Shown here in pieces: positions 32,473 to 42,445 of a stretch of 42,445 bases of DNA. Numbering within the stretch: position 1 is the first letter of the stretch; every line of letters begins with the position of its first letter. The DNA is from Alphaproteobacteria bacterium (GTDB lineage: Bacteria > Pseudomonadota > Alphaproteobacteria > Micropepsales > Micropepsaceae). A program made the position numbers and the translations under genes. The DNA is taken from the NCBI GenBank assembly GCA_018971835.1, contig JAGWZW010000024.1, forward strand, positions 1-42,445, in the 5' to 3' direction. Under the pieces are notes generated by a model. It did not search any database. It was not told where the DNA came from and saw nothing but the letters and a program-made list of their open reading frames with translations.

Positions 32473-33626
32473 CACAGAATGGTGCCGGCGCTGCGCGGAA
32501 TCTCGATCTGGCGGTGGACGTGGACGCACATCAGAAGGCCGAACCCGACCATCACCGTCATCATCGCCGTGCCGCCGTAGGAGATCAGCGGCATAGGGAT
32601 GCCCACCACCGGGATCAGGCCCATCACCATCGAGGCATTAATCAGGATGTAGAAGAAGAAATTGAGCGTCACCCCCATCGCCAGCAGCCGGCCGAACTGG
32701 CTGCGCGAAGACATGGCGATGCGGATACCGTACCCGATCACCACGGCGAACAGCAGCAACAGGGCGAGCGCGCCCACCAGGCCGAACTCCTCGCCCAGCG
32801 CGGTGAAAATGAAGTCCGTCTCCTTCTCGGGCAGGAAGTTGAGCCGGCTCTGGGTGCCCTGGATGAAGCCCTTGCCCGCCACACCGCCCGAGCCCAGCGC
32901 AATCTCGGCCTGGGAAATGTTCCAGCCGGCGCCCAAGGCATCGGACGAGGGATTGAGGAAGGTCATGATGCGCTGCTTCTGGTAATCGTGCAGGAACTGC
33001 CAGGCGATGGGCACCGAGGCAACCACACCGGCAACGGCCGGCCCGATCCACCACCACGAAAGCCCCGCCAGGAACAGCAGCGAGCAGCCGTCCAGCGCCA
33101 GGATGATGGCCGTGCCCAGATTGGGCTGGGCCAGCACCAGCACCACGGGCGCCCCGATCATGGCCAGGGGAATCAGCAGCGTCAGAGGATGCGAAACCTC
33201 CTCGACGCTCAATTTGTGCAGGTAGCGCGCCAGCGCCAGCACCAGCGAAATCTTCATCAGTTCGGAAGGCTGGAGCTGCAGCGGGCCCAATTCGATCCAG
33301 CGCTGGGCGCCGAGGCCGCCGACCTTGCCGGCAATGGTGGTGGCGATGAGCAGCAGCAGCGAGAGGCCATAGGCCGGATAGGCCAGCTCCATCCACAGGC
33401 GGATGTCGACACAGGCGATCACCACCAGCAGCACCAGGCCGATCACGAAACGCACGATCTGCTTGCTGGCCCAAGGCTCGAAATGCCCGCCCGCCACCGA
33501 ATACAGCATGGCGAAGCCGACCGAAGCGATCAGCGCGATCAGCATGACGAGGCCCCAATTGACCTCGAACAGCTTCTCGCCGATGGAGCGCGTGCGGCGG
33601 GCGGCGGCGTAGTGGCGGGTGTTCAT
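32472..33626 (-). CDS. rodA: Rod-shape peptidoglycan glycosyltransferase RodA
   Basis: A 384-residue SEDS-family membrane protein with about ten membrane spans. RodA polymerises lipid II into glycan strands during side-wall growth, with PBP2 as its crosslinking partner. Visible signatures are RWIELGPLQLQPSEL, VLAQPNLGTAIIL, HDYQKQRIMTFLNP, GFIQGTQSRLNFLPEKETDFIF and the C-terminal GIPMPLISYGGTAMM, all standard for the family. The start ATG overlaps the stop of mrdA as ATGA. It is the last gene of the cell-shape operon, and a terminator-like hairpin begins at its stop codon. Confidence 0.95.
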   Translation of the reverse strand: MNTRHYAAARRTRSIGEKLFEVNWGLVMLIALIASVGFAMLYSVAGGHFEPWASKQIVRFVIGLVLLVVIACVDIRLWMELAYPAYGLSLLLLIATTIAGKVGGLGAQRWIELGPLQLQPSELMKISLVLALARYLHKLSVEEVSHPLTLLIPLAMIGAPVVLVLAQPNLGTAIILALDGCSLLFLAGLSWWWIGPAVAGVVASVPIAWQFLHDYQKQRIMTFLNPSSDALGAGWNISQAEIALGSGGVAGKGFIQGTQSRLNFLPEKETDFIFTALGEEFGLVGALALLLLFAVVIGYGIRIAMSSRSQFGRLLAMGVTLNFFFYILINASMVMGLIPVVGIPMPLISYGGTAMMTVMVGFGLLMCVHVHRQIEIPRSAGTIL

Positions 33627-35512
33627 CAGCCCTTGCCTCCGATCGAAGCCGCTGCCACCGGCCAGGCGGCCGGCAGGTTCACGGGATCGCGCTTCTGCGC
33701 AAAGAGCAGAATGTCGCGCGCCATCTGCACCTGATAGTGCTGAATAGCCACGCCATGCTCGATCACCACCGCGCAGGCGTAGCGGGGCTTGTCCACCGGC
33801 GCATAGGCGATGAACAGCGCATGCTCGCGAAACCGCCAGGGCAGATTGTCGGTGCTGGTCTGACCTTCGAGCCGCTGCTCGCGCGTGATACGGCGCACCT
33901 GAGAGGTGCCGGTCTTGCCGGCCATCTCGAAACCGGGCTCGGTGATGCGCCAGGAATAGGCCGTCCCGCTGGGCGTATTGCACACCTCCGCCATGCCCGC
34001 GCGCACGGCGCTCAGGGCGGCATCGGAAAAGCCCAACGGTTCGATTTTCGGCCGCTTCTGCTGATGATGGCCGATGTAGCGGGTGAGGCGTGGGCTGACG
34101 CGCTTGCCACTGGCGATGCGCGCCGCCTGGGTGCAGAGCTGAAGCGGCGTCGCCAGCACATAACCCTGGCCGATGGCGGTGATAAGCGTCTCGCCTTGCT
34201 CCCAGGGCTGGTTGAAGGTCGCGCGTTTCCAGGCCCGGCTGGGAATGAGGCCGGCGCGCTCGCCCGGCAGCTCGATGCCGGTGGGCAAGCCGAGGCCGAG
34301 GGCGTGGGCCGCCTCGTCGATGCGGTCGATGCCGACGCGCCGCGACAGCTCGTAGAAGAAGATGTCGCAGGATTGCTCGATCGCCGAAGTGAGGTTCATC
34401 GCACCGTGGCCGCTGTGCTTCCAACAGTGGAAGTCGTGATTGCCGAACTTGTAGGTACCGCTGCAGAACACGGTGAAATCCGGCGTGGCGATGCCCGCAT
34501 CGACACCGGCCAGCGCCACTGCGGTCTTGAAGGTCGAGCCTGGCGGATAGACGCCGCCGATCGCCTTGTTCATCAGCGGGTTGTGATCGTCGGTGGTCAG
34601 CGCCTGCCATTGCTCGGTGGTGATGCCGACATTGAAGAGATTGGGATCGAAGCCCGGCGTGGAGGACAGCGCGATGACATCGCCGGTTTCCACGTCCATC
34701 AGCGCCGCGGCGGCGCTCTGATCGCCGAGGGCCTTGGCCATCACGTCCTGCACCTGGAAATCGATGGTCAGGTGGATGTCTGCCCCCGGAACACCGGGAT
34801 CGCGCGACAGCTCGCGGATTTCACGGCCATAGGCGTTGACCTCGATGCGCTCGACGCCCGCGGTGCCACGGATCTCCGCATCGAACTCTTTTTCAATTCC
34901 GCGCTTGCCGATGCGGAAACCCGGCAGGTCGAGCAGCGGGTCGTCGTCGTGCTTCTTGTCGTCCGGCGACACGGCGGCGACGTAGCCGAGGATGTGTGAA
35001 AGCTCCTCACCGTAGGGGTAGGCACGCGTCTCTCCTACGTCGGGCTGCACACCCGGCAGATAGGGCAGTTGCAGGTTGATGCGCGAGAAATCGTCCCAGG
35101 ACAGATTCTCCACCACGGTGACCGGTACGAAGGGTTTGTTCTCCGCCACGTCGCGCAGGATTTTCTCGCGCTGGCGATCGGTCAGCACGATGATGCGGGA
35201 AAGCGCGGCAAGGGTCGGCTTGACGCCGTCGCTCGCCTGCTCGGGCACCAGCAGGACGCGGTAATTCCTGCGGTTGTCGGCCAGCGCCACGGCGAAGCGG
35301 TCGAGGATGCGCCCGCGCGGCGGCGCCAGCAGGCGCACGTTCACGCGGTTGTCCTCGGCCCGCACCTTGAACTCCGCCCCTTCGACGACCTGAAGCTGGT
35401 AGAGCCGCCCAGCCAGCGTCGCGAACACCGCCCCCATGCCGCCCGAAACCAGCAGCGTACGCCGGGTAAAGGTGGCGTAACGGCTCTTGTCCTTGCGGTC
35501 GAACAGCGGCAT
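33626..35512 (-). CDS. mrdA: Penicillin-binding protein 2 (class B)
   Basis: A 628-residue monofunctional transpeptidase with an N-terminal anchor at about residues 18-37. The pedestal domain includes PPRGRILDR and the transpeptidase motifs are Ser 326 (GSTFK, SxxK), Ser 381 in QSCDIFF (SxD as usual for PBP2) and Lys 533 in GKTGTSQ. The Leu- and Pro-rich GVQPDVGETRAYPYG segment and ISSAEI-like GIEKEF region are typical of PBP2. It crosslinks the strands made by RodA in the elongasome. It is joined to mreD and rodA by ATGA overlaps on either side, arguing for tight translational coupling. The C-terminal tail after ILLFAQ is short. Confidence 0.95.
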   Translation of the reverse strand: MPLFDRKDKSRYATFTRRTLLVSGGMGAVFATLAGRLYQLQVVEGAEFKVRAEDNRVNVRLLAPPRGRILDRFAVALADNRRNYRVLLVPEQASDGVKPTLAALSRIIVLTDRQREKILRDVAENKPFVPVTVVENLSWDDFSRINLQLPYLPGVQPDVGETRAYPYGEELSHILGYVAAVSPDDKKHDDDPLLDLPGFRIGKRGIEKEFDAEIRGTAGVERIEVNAYGREIRELSRDPGVPGADIHLTIDFQVQDVMAKALGDQSAAAALMDVETGDVIALSSTPGFDPNLFNVGITTEQWQALTTDDHNPLMNKAIGGVYPPGSTFKTAVALAGVDAGIATPDFTVFCSGTYKFGNHDFHCWKHSGHGAMNLTSAIEQSCDIFFYELSRRVGIDRIDEAAHALGLGLPTGIELPGERAGLIPSRAWKRATFNQPWEQGETLITAIGQGYVLATPLQLCTQAARIASGKRVSPRLTRYIGHHQQKRPKIEPLGFSDAALSAVRAGMAEVCNTPSGTAYSWRITEPGFEMAGKTGTSQVRRITREQRLEGQTSTDNLPWRFREHALFIAYAPVDKPRYACAVVIEHGVAIQHYQVQMARDILLFAQKRDPVNLPAAWPVAAASIGGKG

Positions 35513-36036
35513 CAGAAGTCGCTCCGCAAGGGGCCGACGACGTGATGCTGCAGCCAGCCCAGCAGGAACGCGGCCGGGACATAGCAGAGCACGCTCAGTG
35601 ATATCTGCATGACGAGCGGGCCGACCGGCGGAAAGCCGGCGTAGTAGATCGCCACGATCACATAGGCCGTCGCCGACGCCACCAACATTGCCACGGCAAA
35701 CCCCAGAATCGCGCCGACGCCCGAAAGACCGGCAAACGAATCGCGCTGGCGGTCCACCAGCGCATAAGCGGCGACGAACGAGGCTGCCCACACGCCAGGC
35801 GGCCCACCCGAGAACAGATCCTGCAGGATGCCGATAATGAAGGCGATCGCCGGGGGCATCAAATCCGGCCGCACCAGGCACCAGAAATAAACCGGCATCA
35901 GTGCGAGCAGAGGGGGCGGGATCTGCCCACCAAGCAGCGATACCGGGACGCTAGCCAGCGCCACCGCCACAACGCCGCAGAAGAAGGGCGTCGCCCCGGC
36001 CATCGCCCGTCCCAGAAGGGGGAAGAGCCTGTCCAT
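35512..36036 (-). CDS. mreD: Rod-shape protein MreD
   Basis: A 174-residue inner-membrane protein with about five hydrophobic spans, e.g. FFCGVVAVALASVPVSLL, AIAFIIGILQDLF and VGAILGFAVAMLVASATAYV. The segment GILQDLFSGGPPGVWAASFV is the family's conserved loop (DLxxGxPxG). MreD is part of the MreBCD-RodA-PBP2 elongasome and thought to regulate MreC and PBP2 activity. Reading starts at ATG 36036, which overlaps the mreC stop as ATGA; a TTG one codon upstream is also in frame. Its stop overlaps mrdA in the same way. Confidence 0.9.
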   Translation of the reverse strand: MDRLFPLLGRAMAGATPFFCGVVAVALASVPVSLLGGQIPPPLLALMPVYFWCLVRPDLMPPAIAFIIGILQDLFSGGPPGVWAASFVAAYALVDRQRDSFAGLSGVGAILGFAVAMLVASATAYVIVAIYYAGFPPVGPLVMQISLSVLCYVPAAFLLGWLQHHVVGPLRSDF

Positions 36037-37010
36037 CAATGCGGCCCTGACGGCGCGGGCGACGGCGACGGCTTGCTGCCGGGCACCGCCGCCGGTTGGG
36101 ACTGCGCTGGAAGCTGCGCCGGGGGCTGGGGTTGCGGCTGCAGCGGCAGAGGGCTGGCCGGCAGGTCGGCCGGCGTAACCTGCGGCAATTGCTCAGGCGG
36201 GTTCTTGAAGCCGACAATCCGCACTTCGCCGCTCGATGCCGCATCAGCCAGCAGCGCCACACGATAGCGGGTGCCGTCGGCCACCAGCACGCCGACCGGA
36301 AGCCCGGGCGGCAGCAGACCGCCCTCGCCGGACGTCACCACGGGATCGCCCGGATGGACCTTGCCGGTTTCGGAGACCGTTTCCAGATAGGGCTCCGGCG
36401 TATTGTCTCCGGCCAGGATGGCCTGGGCATTGCCCGGCGCGATCATCACCGGGATGCGGCTGTTGAGGTCGGTCAGCAGGATCACCCAGGCCGTATGATG
36501 GCCGGTAATGAAGACCCGGCCGATCAATCCCCTGGGATCGACCACGGCCTCGCCGGTCTTGATGCCGTCGTCCTTGCCGGCATCGAGAATCATGGTGTCG
36601 ATGAAGGGATGCACGCTATGGCCGATGACGCGGGCGGCCACGGAGGTCTGTGCGGGATCGGGCACCGCATGCAGCAAAGCGCGCTCGCGGGTGAGTTCGG
36701 CTTCGAGGCGGATGGCGGCGCCCTGCCACTGACGCAGACGGGCGTTCTCCTGCTTCAGGCGCAAATTGTCCTGATAGGTGCTGAAGAGGCCGCCGATGCC
36801 GTCGACCCAGCGCGACACGGCGCCGACCGGCGCGCTGACAGTCTCAAGCAGCGGCGCCGACCAGTCCGAAAACTCGGCGCGCGCCCGGTCGAACAGCGAA
36901 GATTGCGCCTTGCCGATCAGCACCAGGACCACGGCAAGCACCGCAACGATGGCCAGCGGGAGCTGCGCACCACCTTTTCCTCGCGCAATCTTCCAAGACC
37001 CGTTGGGCAT
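36036..37010 (-). CDS. mreC: Rod-shape-determining protein MreC
   Basis: A 324-residue bitopic inner-membrane protein. The single span is at about residues 18-33 (LAIVAVLAVVLVLIG). A coiled coil follows (YQDNLRLKQENARLRQWQ), then two beta-barrel-like domains with ARVIGHSVHPFIDTMILDAG, GLIGRVFITG and VVTSGEGGLLPPGLPVG. The tail from about residue 275 is very rich in Pro and Gln, which is longer than in E. coli but seen in other alphaproteobacteria. MreC sits in the periplasm and links MreB filaments to PBP2. It starts 40 bases after mreB. Confidence 0.93.
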   Translation of the reverse strand: MPNGSWKIARGKGGAQLPLAIVAVLAVVLVLIGKAQSSLFDRARAEFSDWSAPLLETVSAPVGAVSRWVDGIGGLFSTYQDNLRLKQENARLRQWQGAAIRLEAELTRERALLHAVPDPAQTSVAARVIGHSVHPFIDTMILDAGKDDGIKTGEAVVDPRGLIGRVFITGHHTAWVILLTDLNSRIPVMIAPGNAQAILAGDNTPEPYLETVSETGKVHPGDPVVTSGEGGLLPPGLPVGVLVADGTRYRVALLADAASSGEVRIVGFKNPPEQLPQVTPADLPASPLPLQPQPQPPAQLPAQSQPAAVPGSKPSPSPAPSGPH

Positions 37011-37050
37011 AACGCAACCTGCTCCCGATCCCCCGCGCGGTAAACGCTCC

Positions 37051-39746
<2,696 letters not shown>

Positions 39747-40324
39747 GCCTCGTAATCCTTCCGTTTGCCGGTCCGGCAGCTTCGATCTCTCCTTTTTCCG
39801 CATCTCCCCTAAACGCCCGGCCGCATCCCGCGCAGCCAGAAGGCGCCTAGGGGCAGATAAGGAGGAGAAGCAATGCCCGCGGCAAACCGAGGGAAGGATG
39901 GACGGAGAGCGCCGCGCGCGCGCCGACGGGAGCGGACCAGCCGCCTCTCGTCATCGCTTGGTGCGCGTTCATCGCCATCGCCGGTTCCGTTCCGCCCGCC
40001 GAGTTTACGGTTCGCTAACCCTAGCCGAATCGCCCTTAAGCCCGCGTAAATACAGGCTTCGGCCTCGAAGTGGGCATTTATGCCGAATTGTATGGAGGGC
40101 GCAATAGGTTGGTCCTTTCGAGACGATCTTTCTCGACGCCCCGGCGCAGCAGCCGGAGACGAACAAAATCCTGCCAGCACCCCCTGCAAAAAAGCTTCCC
40201 TGTGATCGCCGGTCGTGGTTGTCTCCGCCCGGCCGCAGGGCTCAGCTTCGCGCGCCTCAGCACATCTCCAGACGCCTCATCCAGGCCGCACGTTCCGGGC
40301 CGAACTGCTTCAGGATTGCCGGGC
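39747..40324. other. Divergent spacer between leuA and the ABC transporter
   Basis: 578 bases that should hold both promoters. A small plus-strand frame with a strong ribosome binding site lies at 39873-40049. A CTTCG/CGAAG hairpin follows at about 40060. From 40080 to 40324 no gene is convincing; I looked for guanidine (ykkC-type) and other riboswitch cores ahead of the permease and recognised none. Confidence 0.35.
39873..40049 (+). CDS. Possible small Arg/Ser/Pro-rich protein (58 aa)
   Basis: A short frame begins MPAANRGKDGRRAPRARRRE and continues Ser/Pro/Arg-rich to a TAA stop. The main support is an unusually good ribosome binding site, AAGGAGGAG ending 5-7 nt before the ATG. The composition is what high-GC DNA gives by chance, and no family is recognised. 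A minus-strand frame over the same bases is also open. If real it would be a highly basic, probably disordered protein. Confidence 0.3.
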   Translation: MPAANRGKDGRRAPRARRRERTSRLSSSLGARSSPSPVPFRPPSLRFANPSRIALKPA

Positions 40325-42052
40325 ATGAAGCTCCTGCCGCCCGTCTCGATCAACGCCAGCCGGCTGATGCCGAGCAAATGGGACGTGCTGGCCGCCTTCC
40401 TGGTACTGGGCTTTATCGTCCTGTTTGCCGACGCCAGCCGCAACCTGACCGAGCCGCTTTCGCGGCTGACGGCCGCGCCGCTGTCTCTCGCGCCGGCCTA
40501 TCTGCCCGGCTACGCCATCCGGACGGCGCTCAGGATGCTGATCGCGATGTGTGTTTCGCTTGTCTTTACATTCACTTACGCGACCTGGGCGGCCAAGAGC
40601 CAAAGGGCCGGCGCCCTGCTCGTGCCCCTGCTCGACATCCTGCAGTCGATCCCGATCATGGGCTTCGTGTCGATCAGCGTGGTGCCGTTCCTGTCGCTGG
40701 CGCCGGGGCGGGTACTGGGGGCCGAACTGGCCGCCGTCTTCGCCATCTTCACCAGCCAGGCCTGGAACATGGCCTTCAGCTTCTACCAGTCGCTGCGCAC
40801 CGTGCCGCCCGAGCTGACCGAGGCCGGCCGGGTTTTCGGCCTCAATGCCTGGGCCCGCTTCTGGCGGATCGAGGTGCCCTTCGCCATGCCTTCGCTGGTA
40901 TGGAACATGATGATGTCCATGTCCGGCAGTTGGTTTTTCGTGGTGGCGGCGGAGGCCATCAGCGTCGGCCATACCAACATCGCCCTGCCCGGCATCGGTG
41001 CCTATATCGCCGAGGCCATCGACCAGAAGAACCTCGCGGCCATCTTCTACGCCATCGGCACCATGCTGGTGGTGATCCTGATCTACGACCAGCTGCTGTT
41101 CCGCCCGCTGGTGGCCTGGTCCGAGCGCTTCCGCATCGACCAGGAGCCGGGCAATGAATTTCCCGAGACCTGGATGCTGACCACCATGCGCCGCTCGCAG
41201 CTGATCGAGCAGATGACGGCCCCGGCGCGCGCCCTGATGCGCTGGAGCTACCGGCTGGCGCCGCCCTGGCTTCTGCCGCGCGGGCCGGTCAAGACCGCGA
41301 TGCCCTCGCGGACCGGAGACGTGATCTGGGGCGGGCTGGTCGCCGTGATCGGCCTTTATGCCTTGTGGCGCGCGGGCAGCTTCGTTGCCGAAGGCCTCAC
41401 TTTCGCAGAACTGGGCCACACGCTGATGCTGGGCCTGCTCACCATGATCCGGGTCTTTGTGCTGATCGCGATCGCCAGCGTGGTGTGGACGCCCATCGGC
41501 ATCTATGTGGGCCTGAGGCCCAGACTCAGCCGGATCGTCCAGCCGGTGGCGCAGTTCCTGGCAGCGTTTCCGGCCAACCTGCTGTTTCCGGTGGCGGTGT
41601 CGCTGATCGTCAGCTTCAGGCTCAACCCGGACATCTGGCTGTCGCCGCTGATGATCCTGGGCACGCAGTGGTACATCCTGTTCAACGTTATCGCCGGTGC
41701 CTCGGCGCTGCCGCGCGAGCTGCGCGACGTTTCGGCGAATTTGCGCATCGGCGGCTGGCTGTGGTGGCGCAAGGTGGCGCTTCCTGTCGTCTTCCCCTAT
41801 TACGTAACAGGCGCGATCACGGCTTCGGGCGGCTCGTGGAACGCCTCGGTGCTGGCCGAACTGGTGGACTGGGGCAACCAGACGCTGACAGCCCACGGCC
41901 TTGGCGCCTACATCATGAAGGCGACCAACGATGGCGATTTCCACCATATCGTGCTGGGCATCGCGGTGTTGAGCGTCTTCGTGGTGACGGTCAACCGTGT
42001 GTTCTGGCGTCCGCTCTACCGCTATGCCGAACGCAAGTTCCGCCTGACCTGA
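40325..42052 (+). CDS. ABC transporter permease, double-length NitT/TauT type
   Basis: A 575-residue membrane protein made of two binding-protein-dependent permease halves in tandem. Half one (residues about 60-265) has the EAA-type loop LTEAGRVFGLNAWARFWRIEVPFAMPSL. Half two (about 335-560) has the matching loop RDVSANLRIGGWLWWRKVALPVVFPY. Each half has about five to six spans, and the linker holds WMLTTMRRSQLIEQM. Such fused permeases occur in the nitrate/sulfonate/taurine family of importers. ATG 40325 gives a short basic N-terminus; the frame opens earlier at 40070 without support. It is 10 bases from the ATPase gene. No binding protein is seen within the window, so the substrate is unknown. 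Confidence 0.88.
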   Translation: MKLLPPVSINASRLMPSKWDVLAAFLVLGFIVLFADASRNLTEPLSRLTAAPLSLAPAYLPGYAIRTALRMLIAMCVSLVFTFTYATWAAKSQRAGALLVPLLDILQSIPIMGFVSISVVPFLSLAPGRVLGAELAAVFAIFTSQAWNMAFSFYQSLRTVPPELTEAGRVFGLNAWARFWRIEVPFAMPSLVWNMMMSMSGSWFFVVAAEAISVGHTNIALPGIGAYIAEAIDQKNLAAIFYAIGTMLVVILIYDQLLFRPLVAWSERFRIDQEPGNEFPETWMLTTMRRSQLIEQMTAPARALMRWSYRLAPPWLLPRGPVKTAMPSRTGDVIWGGLVAVIGLYALWRAGSFVAEGLTFAELGHTLMLGLLTMIRVFVLIAIASVVWTPIGIYVGLRPRLSRIVQPVAQFLAAFPANLLFPVAVSLIVSFRLNPDIWLSPLMILGTQWYILFNVIAGASALPRELRDVSANLRIGGWLWWRKVALPVVFPYYVTGAITASGGSWNASVLAELVDWGNQTLTAHGLGAYIMKATNDGDFHHIVLGIAVLSVFVVTVNRVFWRPLYRYAERKFRLT

Positions 42053-42062
42053 GGAGGCGATC

Positions 42063-42445
42063 ATGGATACCGCTCCGCTGCTCGACGTGAAGAATGTGCG
42101 CCAGGCCTTCCCGCGCGCCGGCGGTGCCGAACTGCTGGTGCTCGAAGGCGTGAACCTCACGCTCAACGAAGGCGAGATCGTGGGCCTGCTCGGCCGCTCC
42201 GGCTCCGGCAAATCGACGCTGCTGCGCCTGATCTCCGGCCTGGCCGAGCCCAGCGGCGGCGATATCACCTATCTGGGCAAGCGCGTGGAGGGCCCGGCAC
42301 AGGGCGTCGCGATGGTGTTCCAGAGTTTTGCGCTGTTTCCCTGGCTGACGGTGCTGGAGAACGTGCAGCTCGGCCTCGAGGCCCTCGGCCTGCCGCCCAA
42401 GGAAATTCGCGCCCGCGCGCTGGCCGCCATCGACCTGATCGGGCT
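42063..42445 (+). CDS. ABC transporter ATP-binding protein (partial, cut by window end)
   Basis: The first 127 residues of an ATPase, running off the right edge without a stop. Walker A is GRSGSGKST at about residues 43-51, and the Q-loop is MVFQSFALFPWLTV, typical of NitT/TauT-type ATPases. A GAGGAGG ribosome binding site lies 5 nt before the ATG. It follows the double permease by 10 bases and should energise that importer. The signature motif and Walker B lie outside the window. Confidence 0.92.
   Translation, partial: MDTAPLLDVKNVRQAFPRAGGAELLVLEGVNLTLNEGEIVGLLGRSGSGKSTLLRLISGLAEPSGGDITYLGKRVEGPAQGVAMVFQSFALFPWLTVLENVQLGLEALGLPPKEIRARALAAIDLIG

Noticed and set aside
40310..42268. 652-codon minus-strand frame antisense to the ABC permease and ATPase
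   Set aside because: Mirror of the strongly coding plus strand; hydrophilic, repetitive and without motif.

Overview
This 42.4 kb window is GC-rich DNA of alphaproteobacterial character. The evidence is an OmpR-type regulator with a ChvG-like kinase, a PAS_5-type protein, O-succinylhomoserine sulfhydrylase (metZ), an mreBCD-mrdA-rodA cluster, and two intergenic palindromic repeats of the kind scattered through Rhizobiales- and Caulobacterales-like genomes. I cannot name a genus. Most of it looks like chromosomal housekeeping DNA; a patchier accessory segment lies at about 17.5-29 kb.

Left part (1-17.5 kb): a small hypothetical gene, an OsmC-like protein and a PAS-domain protein come first. 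A two-hairpin repeat follows, serving as terminator of the PAS gene and supplying the stop codon of metZ. Then come metZ with a perfect 16-bp palindrome in its leader, a TerB-like protein, the SixA-type phosphatase and a GNAT acetyltransferase. The complete prkA-yeaH-spoVR operon (stress kinase, VWA protein and SpoVR) occupies 5.4-10.3 kb, and the repeat between prkA and yeaH contains the ribosome binding site of yeaH. After a gene-poor stretch, a lipoprotein, a response regulator and a histidine kinase overlap one another as one operon. fdhD follows, converging on a TonB-dependent receptor.

Middle part (17.5-29.1 kb): envelope genes stand alone with long, comparatively AT-rich spacers. They are a Pal lipoprotein away from any tol genes, a glycine-zipper surface protein, a very large and divergent class A PBP-like protein, an RlpA-like lipoprotein and an OprB-like porin. 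A second two-component system follows, next to a secreted Lys/His/Ala-rich protein that resembles acid-shock proteins.

Right part (29.4-42.4 kb): hrpB, a decayed IS5-type transposase fragment, tRNA-Lys(CUU), and on the minus strand leuA and the cell-shape operon mreB-mreC-mreD-mrdA-rodA, whose last four genes are joined by ATGA overlaps. The window ends in a NitT/TauT-type ABC transporter, with a double-length permease and an ATPase cut by the window edge.

No CRISPR array, prophage or intact insertion sequence was seen. The most interesting items are the repeat that may act as a translation switch in front of yeaH, the divergent PBP in the envelope cluster, the acid-shock-like protein beside a two-component system, and an apparently orphan strong terminator upstream of the TonB receptor.
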